Origin: Gammaproteobacteria bacterium
Lineage (GTDB): Bacteria; Pseudomonadota; Gammaproteobacteria; Pseudomonadales; Halieaceae
Direction of reading: 5' to 3'
DNA length: 64,000 nucleotides
Assembly (NCBI GenBank): GCA_030427085.1
Contig: JAUHXH010000004.1
Location: 124,001-188,000 of the forward strand
Shown here: positions 18,499-26,798 of the stretch, in pieces
How positions within the stretch are numbered: position 1 is the stretch's first letter
Layout: each line of letters opens with the position of its first letter
Notes under the pieces: generated by a model
Told to the model about the DNA's origin: nothing
Database searches by the model: none
The model's input: only the letters and a program-made list of their open reading frames with translations
Made by a program: the position numbers and the translations under genes

Positions 18499-19674
18499 TT
18501 ACTGCTCCAGCGGGCTCGGCGGGGGCAGTACTTTCTCACGGGCGTTCATGTAAGCCCGCTCTGAAATGTTGTGGTAGGCGCGCACGCTGCCGTAAAACTT
18601 CTCCACCGACTGCTGCACTTTGGCCAGGAAAGGATCGGCGGCCACCTGTTTGGCCAGTACTTCGCGATAACCATCAGCCAGGGCCTGATACACATCGTCG
18701 GGCAGGCGCCGCAGTTGCACGCCGTGCACTTCCACCAGCTCTCGCAACGCGGCATTATTGCGCGCGGTGTACTCATCCAGCATGTCCTGGTTCATGGCCC
18801 GCGACGCCTGGGTCACGATCGCCTGTAAATCCGCCGGCAGGGCTTCGAAAGCCTGCTTGTTGACGATGGTTTCCAGGGTGGGACCCGGCTCCTGCCAACC
18901 GGGGTAGTAGTAGTACTTCGCCACCTGATGCAGGCCGAGGGCGATGTCGTTGTAAGGGCCAACCCACTCGGTGGCATCGATCACACCGGTTTGCAGCGAG
19001 GTGTACAGCTCACTGCCGGGCAGGGTAACGGCCGTGCCGCCCGCCGCCGTCCACACCTCACCGGCGAGGCCGGGCACCCGCATTTTCAGGCCCTTGATGT
19101 CCTCGACCGAATTCAGCTCACGGTTGAACCAGCCGGCCATCTGTACGCCCGAGTTACCACCGGCAAAGGGAATAATGTTGAAGGGCGCATACGCCTCGCG
19201 CCACAACTCAAGACCGCCGCCGTAGTGCAGCCAGGCGTTTTGCTCGGTGGCGGTGAAGCCGAAGGGTACCGCGGTGAAGAAGGCCGCCGCAGGGATTTTG
19301 CCTTTCCAGTAGTACGATGCACCGTGCCCCGCCTGCGCCACGTTCTGCGACACCGCGTCGAACACGCCAAAAGCCGGGACGATTTCACCGGCACCATAGA
19401 CGTCGATCACCAGACGGCCGCCACTCATCTCACCCACGGTGCGAGCAAAGGTCTCGGCACCACGACCCAGGCCGGGGAAGTTCTTCGGCCAGGTGGTAAC
19501 CATCTTCCAACGGATGCCTTCCACGCTGGCGCCAGTGCCCTGAGCGGTGCCCTGTGAGTCATTGCCCGCACGGCTACGATCCATCGCCCACAGCGCACAG
19601 ACCAGCACCAGAGTGGCGAGCAAGCCGAGAATAATGAGAGGACTATAGCGAAGTTCAGCGCGACCGGCGGTCAT
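18499..19674 (-). CDS. TRAP transporter substrate-binding protein (DctP/TakP-like)
   Basis: 391 residues. A long N-terminal hydrophobic helix (residues 11-30) looks like an uncleaved anchor or long signal. The periplasmic part shows TRAP-binding-protein blocks: WKMVTTWPKNFPG, GLKMRVPGLAGEVW with the conserved Arg, and SLQTGVIDATEWVGPYND. The WVGPYND region resembles TakP-type proteins that bind 2-oxo acids such as pyruvate, so a 2-oxo- or hydroxy-acid substrate is a reasonable guess. It is encoded convergently to its permeases rather than in the same operon. Confidence 0.92.
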   Translation of the reverse strand: MTAGRAELRYSPLIILGLLATLVLVCALWAMDRSRAGNDSQGTAQGTGASVEGIRWKMVTTWPKNFPGLGRGAETFARTVGEMSGGRLVIDVYGAGEIVPAFGVFDAVSQNVAQAGHGASYYWKGKIPAAAFFTAVPFGFTATEQNAWLHYGGGLELWREAYAPFNIIPFAGGNSGVQMAGWFNRELNSVEDIKGLKMRVPGLAGEVWTAAGGTAVTLPGSELYTSLQTGVIDATEWVGPYNDIALGLHQVAKYYYYPGWQEPGPTLETIVNKQAFEALPADLQAIVTQASRAMNQDMLDEYTARNNAALRELVEVHGVQLRRLPDDVYQALADGYREVLAKQVAADPFLAKVQQSVEKFYGSVRAYHNISERAYMNAREKVLPPPSPLEQ

Positions 19675-19704
19675 AGTGTGTCCTGATTTATTACTGTTAT
19701 GTCG

Positions 19705-21855
19705 TTAGATTAACTGCAGATTGGCGTACTGTACCACCAGCCACTTGCTGCCTTCGGCGTCGAAGTTGACCTGCACCCGGGCATTGCTGCCCCGGCCTTC
19801 AAAGTTGAGTACCACACCCTCACCAAAAATCTGGTGGTATACCCGATGGCCGAGGCTGATGCCGGTATCGGGCACGTCCGCCTGCCCCAATCCACTCACC
19901 GGACGGCTCACCGTGTTGTGCAGCCGCACTTCCTGTAACAGTTCGGCGGGAATCTCGCGGATGAAACGCGAGGGTGCATTGTAGGTGTCGCTGCCATGGA
20001 GGCGGCGGGATTCGGCGTAAGTCATCACCAGGCGCTCCATAGCACGGGTGATACCCACGTAGCACAGGCGCCGCTCCTCCTCGAGCCGACCCGGTTCTTC
20101 CGCCGACATGCGGTGGGGGAACAGGTTTTCCTCCATACCGGCGAGGAAGACCAGCGGAAATTCCAGGCCCTTGGCGCTGTGCAAGGTCATGAGCTGGACG
20201 CTGTCTTCGTGCTCCGGTGCCTGGGCATCGCCAGCATCCAACGCGGCGTTGTCGAGGAACTGTTGCAACGGGGAGAGTTCGCCCTCCTCCGCGTCGAATT
20301 GTTTCGCGGCGCTACCCAGTTCCTCCAGGTTCTCCACCCGCGCCTGGCCCTTCTCGCCCTTTTCCTTGCCGTGGTATTCGATCAAGCCGGCACCGTCCAC
20401 CACATGCTCCACCAGGTCTTCGAGCGTCAGCTCGTCAGTGCCGGTGTCGAGCTCGTCGATCAGCACCGTGAAACCCTGCAGGGCGGTCAGGGCTCGCGCT
20501 GGCAACAACTTCTGTTCATTCACAGTAGCCATCGCCGACCACAGGGACTGGTCCGTTTCACGGGCACACTCGCGCAGTACTTCCAGGGTTTTGCTGCCGA
20601 TGCCTCGCGGCGGGAGGTTGATCACCCGCTCCACAGCGGCATCGTCCGCCCGGTTTACCAACAGGCGCAGGTAAGCCATGGCATTGCGAATTTCCTGGCG
20701 TTCGTAGAAACGCTGGCCGCCATAAATACGGTAGGGCAATCCGGCGCGGATCAAGGCCTCTTCCAACACCCGCGACTGGGCATTGGAGCGATACAGCACC
20801 GCAACGCTGGCGCGCGTGTTGCCCTCGTTAATCCACTTTTCCGCCTCTTCCACGATGTAGCGGGCTTCATCCTGTTCGTTAAATCCGGCGTACAGGGTGA
20901 TCGGCTCACCGCTCTCGCCAGCGGTCCACAACTCCTTGCCGAGGCGGCCGAAATTATTGGCGATCACACCGTTGGCCGCTTTCAGGATGGTCTGCGTGGA
21001 ACGGTAATTCTGCTCCAGCCGCACGGTGAAGGTGCCGGGAAAGTCCTGCGAGAAGCGCTGGATGTTTTCGATCTTGGCCCCGCGCCAGCCGTAGATGCTC
21101 TGATCATCGTCACCGACCGCCACCACGGGAATACGTTTGCCGGCCAGCACGCGCAGCCAGGCGTACTGAATGGTGTTGGTGTCCTGGAACTCGTCCACCA
21201 GAATCTGGCGGAAGCGGTTCTGGTAGTGGTCGAGCAAATCGGGGTTGTTGAGCCACAACTCGTGGGCGCGCAGCAACAGTTCGGCGAAGTCCACCATGCC
21301 GCCGCGTTCACAGGCCTGTTCGTAGGCGTGGTACGCCGTGAGCAACGTCCGGCCGTGAATATCGCCGGGCGGCACATCAATGTGCTTCGCACGCAGCCCC
21401 TCGTCCTTCTGCCCGTTGATGTACCACTGCACCTGTTTCGGCGGCCAGCGCCCCTCGTCCAGTTCAAGTTCCCGGCAAATGCGTTTGACCAGCCGGAGCT
21501 GGTCGTCGCTGTCCAGAATCTGGAAGTTCTGCGGCAGCCGGGCTTCCTTCCAGTGTGCCTTCAGCAAGCGATGGGCCAGGCCGTGGAAGGTGCCCACCCA
21601 CATGCCGCGCACCGGCACGTCGAGCATTTCCTCCAGCCGGCCGCGCATCTCCCGCGCCGCCTTGTTGGTGAAGGTAACAGCCAGAATCGACCAGGGCGAA
21701 CAGCCCTGGGCCTGCACCAGCCAGGCGATACGGTGCACCAACACACGGGTTTTGCCCGAGCCCGCACCCGCCAGTACCAGCAGGTTTGGGTCCTCGGCGG
21801 CTACCGCCTGGCGTTGAGCATCATTGAGGGGGTCGAGAATACGCGATACATCCAT
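19705..21855 (-). CDS. uvrD: DNA helicase II UvrD
   Basis: 3'-5' SF1A helicase of nucleotide excision and mismatch repair. 716 residues, full length. Motifs: Q-motif LNDAQRQAV, Walker A AGAGSGKTRVL, motif II VDEFQDTN, motif III GDDDQSIYGWRGA, motif IV LEQNYRST, motif V LMTLHSAKGLEFP and motif VI VGITRAMERLV. The C-terminal Tudor-like segment (HQIFGEGVVLNFEG) is present. Transcribed divergently from the HexR-like gene. Confidence 0.97.
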   Translation of the reverse strand: MDVSRILDPLNDAQRQAVAAEDPNLLVLAGAGSGKTRVLVHRIAWLVQAQGCSPWSILAVTFTNKAAREMRGRLEEMLDVPVRGMWVGTFHGLAHRLLKAHWKEARLPQNFQILDSDDQLRLVKRICRELELDEGRWPPKQVQWYINGQKDEGLRAKHIDVPPGDIHGRTLLTAYHAYEQACERGGMVDFAELLLRAHELWLNNPDLLDHYQNRFRQILVDEFQDTNTIQYAWLRVLAGKRIPVVAVGDDDQSIYGWRGAKIENIQRFSQDFPGTFTVRLEQNYRSTQTILKAANGVIANNFGRLGKELWTAGESGEPITLYAGFNEQDEARYIVEEAEKWINEGNTRASVAVLYRSNAQSRVLEEALIRAGLPYRIYGGQRFYERQEIRNAMAYLRLLVNRADDAAVERVINLPPRGIGSKTLEVLRECARETDQSLWSAMATVNEQKLLPARALTALQGFTVLIDELDTGTDELTLEDLVEHVVDGAGLIEYHGKEKGEKGQARVENLEELGSAAKQFDAEEGELSPLQQFLDNAALDAGDAQAPEHEDSVQLMTLHSAKGLEFPLVFLAGMEENLFPHRMSAEEPGRLEEERRLCYVGITRAMERLVMTYAESRRLHGSDTYNAPSRFIREIPAELLQEVRLHNTVSRPVSGLGQADVPDTGISLGHRVYHQIFGEGVVLNFEGRGSNARVQVNFDAEGSKWLVVQYANLQLI

Positions 21856-21998
21856 CGGCGCATTTTAGGGGACTACCGGGCAATTCAATAGCCCCGAGAT
21901 GGCCAACCTGCCCAACAAAGCGACAGATTGTCCCCGGCGCTACTGCTCGCGGCCTCGCCCCGGCTATACTGGACGCCAGATTCGTTGGAGCCACCCTG

Positions 21999-22862
21999 TT
22001 GACCCGCCCGCTACTTCGCGACATAGAACAGCAGCTACCTGCACTGCGCCGCTCCGAGCGCAAGGTAGCCGAGTTGGTACTGGCTGAACCCGCCGAAGTG
22101 GTACACATGCGCATTGTGGATCTGGCCGCGCGGGCCGAGGTCAGCGAACCTACCGTGGTGCGCTTCTGTCGGGCCGTTGGCAGCGCGGGCTTCCAGCATT
22201 TCAAACTGGCGCTGGCCCAGAGCCTGGCCCAGAACCCCAGCGCCGAGCCATTCAATCTCGAAGAAACCGACACCGCCCGGGATTACACCCAGAAAGTGTT
22301 CGACTCCACCATGAACAGCCTGGCGCTGGTGCGCGACAGCCTGGACCTGGATGCCGTCGAGGTGGCGGTGGACGCACTGTGTAACGCCCGGCGCGTGGAG
22401 TTCTACGGTTTCGGCGCCTCCAGCCCGGTCGCTATCGACGCCCAGCATAAATTCTTCCGCCTGCAGATTCCCAGTGCGGCCTATTCCGACCCCCACATCC
22501 AGGCCATGTCGGCCATGTCCCTCACCGAGGGGGATGTGGTGGTAGCCATTTCCCAGTCCGGGCGCACCACCTCCCTGCTGGACGCCATGGCCCAGGTGAG
22601 CGAAGCCGGGGCAATTATCATCGGCCTGGCGCCCAGCGGTACCCCGGTGTTGCAGCGCAGCACCATCGCCATTCCGATCGATGTGCAGGAAGACGCCGAC
22701 ACCAGCTACACCCCCCTGCCCTCGCGCATCGCCCACCTCACGGTGATCGACGTACTCGCCGTGGGGGTGTCCAAGATCAAGGGGCCGGAAATCGACCAAC
22801 ACCTGAGCCGACTCAACCGGGTACTGCACTCGCTGCGCAGCGACGATAGCGCGCCGGGCTGA
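21999..22862 (+). CDS. hexR: MurR/RpiR family regulator, HexR-like
   Basis: 287 residues. An N-terminal RpiR helix-turn-helix (LRRSERKVAELVLAEP, then SEPTVVRFCRAVG) precedes a SIS sugar-phosphate-binding domain with FYGFGASSPVAIDAQHKFFR and VAISQSGRTTSLLDA. HexR represses central carbon genes such as zwf and edd and is released by KDPG. The resemblance extends over the whole length, but no target genes are next to it. I take the TTG at 21999, which has GGAG eight bases upstream. Confidence 0.85.
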   Translation: MTRPLLRDIEQQLPALRRSERKVAELVLAEPAEVVHMRIVDLAARAEVSEPTVVRFCRAVGSAGFQHFKLALAQSLAQNPSAEPFNLEETDTARDYTQKVFDSTMNSLALVRDSLDLDAVEVAVDALCNARRVEFYGFGASSPVAIDAQHKFFRLQIPSAAYSDPHIQAMSAMSLTEGDVVVAISQSGRTTSLLDAMAQVSEAGAIIIGLAPSGTPVLQRSTIAIPIDVQEDADTSYTPLPSRIAHLTVIDVLAVGVSKIKGPEIDQHLSRLNRVLHSLRSDDSAPG

Positions 22863-22917
22863 GACAAATCGCGCACGCCTCTGCTACCATCGCGGGCATT
22901 ACCGTCGGGGACACACC

Positions 22918-23907
22918 ATGAGCAACGAACAGGATTCCGAAACCGGTTCCGAGGGCACCAAACCCACGGGCATCGGTGATCAGGGGCGCCAACTGGAATT
23001 CGACCGGGGCGAGCTGTCCTCCAGCCAGCGCCGCCTCGACCCGCTCCCCAATACCTACGCCGACGCCGATGACGACGAACCCGACGAGGAGTATCCGGAC
23101 TACGAGGACGAAGTCGCGGATTACGAACTGGCGCCAGAAGAAGAGGATGAACCAGACGTCGCTGACGAACCCGCTGAATGGGACGAAGAGCGCGGCAATG
23201 AGCGCTGGTACGACGACCCTGCCGAATCCGGCTCCGAACCCACGCTGCCCCTGCCCCTGGGCCTGATCCTGACAGGCATCGCCGCACTGATCTTGCTCGG
23301 CGCCGGTGGTTACGGTGTGATGCAACAACGGGCGGAGTTAAAAGAGGAGATCCGCCAGTTGCGCGCGGAGCTTTCTACCGCCGCCAGCCTGGACGAGGTG
23401 GCCGCGGTCAGGACGCAGAATGACGCGCTATTGGCCGACAACGCAGACTTGCGACAAAACCTGACTTCGCTGGAACGCGAAAACCGCATACTGGGTAACA
23501 CCGCCGCAACCCTGGAAGAACAGCTCGCGGCCCTGCAGGTCAACGGTGGCGGCAAGGCACCACCACGGCCAGCCGAACCCGAAGCCAGGCCGGAGCCAAA
23601 ACCCGAACCCGTAGCGGCTGCGAAGCCCGCTGAACCAGCACCCACCAAGCCCGAGCCAACTCCCGCCAGTGCCGGCCCCTGGTTTGTGAATTTTGCTGCC
23701 TATGGGCAGGAGGCCGCCGCTCGCAGTCGCGCCGACCAGCTCAAACCCAGCCAGGGTCAGGTCACCGTCAGCACCGTCGAAAGCGGCGGTCGCACCCTGT
23801 ATCGTGTCCGCGTGGTCGGGCTGGCCAGCGAATCGGCGGCCCAGGACGTGGCCCGCCAGCTGGAACAGCGTTACGGTTTAAGCAAATTGTGGGTGGGCAG
23901 CGACTGA
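22918..23907 (+). CDS. SPOR-domain membrane protein
   Basis: 329 residues in a clear order: a very acidic cytosolic N-terminus (1-106, many Asp/Glu/Tyr), one transmembrane helix near 109-131 (LGLILTGIAALILLGAGGYG), a coiled coil about 138-205, a Pro/Glu/Ala/Lys-rich linker, and a C-terminal SPOR domain from about 258 (GPWFVNFAAYGQEAAA to the end). SPOR domains bind denuded septal peptidoglycan, so a cell-envelope or division-site role is likely. It is 55 bases after hexR. Confidence 0.85.
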   Translation: MSNEQDSETGSEGTKPTGIGDQGRQLEFDRGELSSSQRRLDPLPNTYADADDDEPDEEYPDYEDEVADYELAPEEEDEPDVADEPAEWDEERGNERWYDDPAESGSEPTLPLPLGLILTGIAALILLGAGGYGVMQQRAELKEEIRQLRAELSTAASLDEVAAVRTQNDALLADNADLRQNLTSLERENRILGNTAATLEEQLAALQVNGGGKAPPRPAEPEARPEPKPEPVAAAKPAEPAPTKPEPTPASAGPWFVNFAAYGQEAAARSRADQLKPSQGQVTVSTVESGGRTLYRVRVVGLASESAAQDVARQLEQRYGLSKLWVGSD

Positions 23908-23983
23908 CTACGCTCCGCTGGCAATGACCCCACGCCCCTGCTAAGGTTTTCAGCCCCATCGACATCCGAAGGAGAATAAGAGG

Positions 23984-24358
23984 ATGAAATTTGCTTCCGT
24001 GGCCGCTGCTCTGGCCCTGACTATTGCCAGCACAACCAGCCTGGCCCAGGACTGTGTACTACCCGAAAAGCCAACCATTCCCGACGGGGCCTCTGCCTCG
24101 CTGGAAGATATGCTGGCGGGACAGAAAGCAGTGAAAGCCTTCCAGGAGGCGAACGTTGCCTATATGGGTTGCCTGGAACCACAGCTCAAAGCTGCTGAGG
24201 CAGCCGCCAAATCAGCGGCCGATGATGCCAAGGAAGCCGCAACGGCTGCGTACAACACGGCAGTAGAAGCCTACAACGCGGCGGTAGCGGCGGAAGAAGA
24301 GATCGCCGGGCAGTTCAATACAGAGATTCGGGAGTACAAGGCCGCCAACCCCGGCTAA
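23984..24358 (+). CDS. Small secreted alanine-rich protein
   Basis: 124 residues with a good Sec signal peptide (cut near TSLAQ-D, residue 22). The mature part has two cysteines and a long helical Ala/Glu/Lys-rich run (about residues 62-108) that probably forms a coiled coil. I do not recognise a family. It has a good ribosome site (GAAGGAGAATAAGAGG) before the ATG and its own stem-loop downstream. Confidence 0.7.
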   Translation: MKFASVAAALALTIASTTSLAQDCVLPEKPTIPDGASASLEDMLAGQKAVKAFQEANVAYMGCLEPQLKAAEAAAKSAADDAKEAATAAYNTAVEAYNAAVAAEEEIAGQFNTEIREYKAANPG

Positions 24359-24384
24359 TTGCCTCAAGGTTGTTTGGCTAAAGT

Positions 24385-24408
24385 TGCCCGCGCCGGACGG
24401 CGCGGGCA
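24385..24408. terminator. Stem-loop between convergent small genes
   Basis: A perfect 10-bp stem (TGCCCGCGCC and GGCGCGGGCA) with a GGAC loop lies 26 bases after the secreted-protein stop and 30 bases before the end of the convergent gene. No T-run follows on either strand, so its role as a terminator is likely but not certain. Confidence 0.5.
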
Positions 24409-24438
24409 GATATCGATCGGAGGCGGGGCTACCTGCTA

Positions 24439-24738
24439 TCAGGCCGCCTGGGCCAGCGATTCACCACCGTTCAGCGCTTCCAGATAGTCAGCCAGACGCG
24501 TGTTGTGTTCGGCCAGCTTGGCCAACACAGCCGCATGCTCGCTGTTGAGCAATGCAGACAGGCCGTTGCCGAGCAGTTCAACACCGCGGAATTCCAGCAG
24601 CTCTACACCCTGAGCACGGGCCACGTCGCGGGCCAGCGGTGCCATCCAGGCAGCCGTCTGAGGGCTTAGATTGACTTTGTAGACCAGCATGTCTTTCAGG
24701 GATGACAGGCGCAAAGTAGATTGTAGGCGATTGATCAT
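24439..24738 (-). CDS. Conserved-looking small protein of unknown function
   Basis: 99 residues, largely helical, no signal peptide and no cysteine. It starts at ATG 24738, preceded by AGGA at the right distance. I see no known domain; the pattern of Leu and Ala suggests a helical bundle. It is flanked by a stem-loop and by the promoter region of the thioesterase gene, and seems to be a single-gene unit. Confidence 0.6.
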   Translation of the reverse strand: MINRLQSTLRLSSLKDMLVYKVNLSPQTAAWMAPLARDVARAQGVELLEFRGVELLGNGLSALLNSEHAAVLAKLAEHNTRLADYLEALNGGESLAQAA

Positions 24739-24976
24739 TTCTCGCTTCCTCGCAAGTTCAGAAAAAGGTCGATGGAATGAGTGTACGCCGGCTTCTCTTT
24801 ATGGCCGATTGCCGGGGACGACAATTTCGGTGGCCGTGAGCGACACAAGAGCGGGGCGCATTGTACCGGGAAATATCCCGACGCAGGCGTGGACCGTGGA
24901 AATTGTTACTATTCACCCGATTTATCTCACCTTGCCCCCATAATTCCCGGACAAAACCACCTACAGGATCACCCTT

Positions 24977-25405
24977 GTGACCACCGAATTGACCAAAGCC
25001 GACCAGATTGCCCACATCAACACTCTCCTGCCGCCCTGTGTCACCGTGCTCGGCGGGGAATTGACTGACTTCGACCGCGACCAGAGCACCTGCGAAATGC
25101 GCTTTGAGGTCACAGAGCAGTTTTGCCACTCCGGCAACGTAGTCCAGGGCGGCAACGTTACGGTGATGCTGGACGCCGCCATGGCCCACGCCGTGTTCGC
25201 CACCCTCGGCGGCTTCGTCGGCCTGCCTTCGCTCGAAATCAAGGTCAGCTTTCTAGCGCCGACACTGGCGGGGCCCGCTACAGCCCACGGGCGGGTGGTG
25301 AAGCTGGGCCGCAGCATTGCCTTCCTGGAAGGCTCGTTATTCAACAGTGAAGGTGAACTTGCCGCCACTGCTACCTCTACCGCCAAAGTGATTCGAAGCA
25401 AGTAA
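24977..25405 (+). CDS. PaaI-family thioesterase
   Basis: 142 residues, hot-dog fold. The family block is HSGNVVQGGNVTVMLDAAMAHAV near residues 51-73, where the HGG-like loop and Asp form the active site. It hydrolyses aryl or acyl CoA thioesters; the substrate is unknown. It begins at GTG 24977. The secreted amidohydrolase gene follows 28 bases later, so the two may be co-transcribed. Confidence 0.85.
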   Translation: MTTELTKADQIAHINTLLPPCVTVLGGELTDFDRDQSTCEMRFEVTEQFCHSGNVVQGGNVTVMLDAAMAHAVFATLGGFVGLPSLEIKVSFLAPTLAGPATAHGRVVKLGRSIAFLEGSLFNSEGELAATATSTAKVIRSK

Positions 25406-25433
25406 GCGCCGTCGTATTTTCAGGAGAAACCAC

Positions 25434-26720
25434 GTGAACAACAGCGTAAGCAAACTCTTTCCCGCCGCCCTGCTCGGTGCCCTCGCCCTGCCAACAAGCG
25501 CTCAGGACATCTACCTCACCGCCGCAGCGATGGTCGATGTGAAATCTGGACGCCTGGTGGAAAACCCGGCCCTGCTGATCAGCGGCAACCGTATTACCGA
25601 GATCGGCACGCAGGGTGACCTGGCGATGCCCGCGGACGCGCAGCAGGTGGACCTCGGGGAGCGAACCCTGCTCCCCGGGTTTATGGACATGCACGTACAC
25701 CTGTCCTCCGCCGGAGAAGGGGTGCCCTTTCTGGAATCGATGCTGCAGTCGATTCCCCGTCGCGCGGTGAATGCGGTTAACAATGCCGAGAAAACCTTGC
25801 AGGCCGGTTTTACTTCGGTACGCAATGTGGGCGCGGCCGGCTACAGCGTAATCGCCGTGCGCGATGCCATCGAAGCGGGTGAGATGCTGGGGCCAAGAAT
25901 TTGGGCGACCGGCCCATCGTTGGGCGTTACCGGCGGGCACTGTGACAACAACTTCTTCCCACCTGAGCTGGAGTACAAATCCAAAGGCGTGGCCGACGGC
26001 CCGTGGGCCGTGCGGGAAAAAGTGCGCGAGAACATCAAGTATGGCGCCAATGCCATCAAGTTCTGCGCCACCGGCGGTGTGTTCTCGCGCGGGACCAAGG
26101 TAGGCGCCATCCAGTACAGCTATGAAGAGATGAAGGCGATCGTGGATGAAAGCCATCACCGCGGCCTGGTCGTGGCGGCCCACGCCCACGGTACTGAGGG
26201 CATTAAAACCGCGATCCGCGCCGGCGTGGACAGCATTGAACACGCCAGCATCCTCGACGACGAAGCGATCAAGCTGGCGAAGAAGCACGGCACCTACTTC
26301 TCAATGGACATCTACAACACCGAATACACTCAGGCCCAGGGTCGTGCCAACGGGGTGCCCGAGGAAAACCTCAAAAAGGACGCCGCCATCGCTGATATCC
26401 AGCGCGATGGCTTCAGCCGTGCCGTGAAGGCAGGGGTGAACATGGTGTTTGGCTCCGATGCGGCGATCTACCCCCACGGACTCAACGCCGAACAGTTCTC
26501 TCGCATGGTGCAATTTGGCATGACCCCGGCGCAGGCCCTGCAGGCAGCTACGGTCAACGCCGCCGCGTTGATGAAGGTGGAGGATCTGGGGCAACTCAAG
26601 GCCGGATTCCTCGCGGACATCGTCGCTGTCGAGGGTAATCCTCTGGCAGACATCACCGCGACCGAGCGGGTCGCCTTCGTGATGAAAGATGGCCAGGTGG
26701 TACGCCAACCCGCCGACTGA
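25434..26720 (+). CDS. Secreted metal-dependent amidohydrolase
   Basis: 428 residues with a signal peptide (residues 1-23, ALPTSAQ). This is the imidazolonepropionase/prolidase-like group of the amidohydrolase superfamily: HxH in DMHVHLSS (H87, H89), a Lys in NAIKFCATGG that may be carboxylated, HAHG, SIEHAS, and the catalytic Asp in FGSDAAIYPHG. It probably cleaves an amide, peptide or cyclic compound in the periplasm. Start is GTG with AGGAG upstream. It lies directly before the TetR-controlled cluster, but I see no operator in front of it. Confidence 0.85.
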   Translation: MNNSVSKLFPAALLGALALPTSAQDIYLTAAAMVDVKSGRLVENPALLISGNRITEIGTQGDLAMPADAQQVDLGERTLLPGFMDMHVHLSSAGEGVPFLESMLQSIPRRAVNAVNNAEKTLQAGFTSVRNVGAAGYSVIAVRDAIEAGEMLGPRIWATGPSLGVTGGHCDNNFFPPELEYKSKGVADGPWAVREKVRENIKYGANAIKFCATGGVFSRGTKVGAIQYSYEEMKAIVDESHHRGLVVAAHAHGTEGIKTAIRAGVDSIEHASILDDEAIKLAKKHGTYFSMDIYNTEYTQAQGRANGVPEENLKKDAAIADIQRDGFSRAVKAGVNMVFGSDAAIYPHGLNAEQFSRMVQFGMTPAQALQAATVNAAALMKVEDLGQLKAGFLADIVAVEGNPLADITATERVAFVMKDGQVVRQPAD

Positions 26721-26740
26721 GCTGCTGCCGCTAACAGCTA

Positions 26741-26758
26741 TGTGACCGTATAGTCACA
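26741..26758. promoter_or_regulatory. TetR-type operator before the DUF1838 gene
   Basis: Perfect 6-bp arms around a 6-bp centre: TGTGACCGTATAGTCACA. It ends 40 bases before the DUF1838 start codon. The same palindrome occurs before the other transcription units of the cluster. The half-sites are 2 bp further apart than in a CRP site. Confidence 0.75.
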
Positions 26759-26798
26759 AATGTGCTAGCATGGCGGGTAACTGTTCAGGAGAACTACC

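Noticed and set aside
19996-21891. 631-aa frame antisense to uvrD
   Set aside because: It is the opposite-strand shadow of uvrD, whose helicase motifs are complete; the frame has no recognisable domain or ribosome site.
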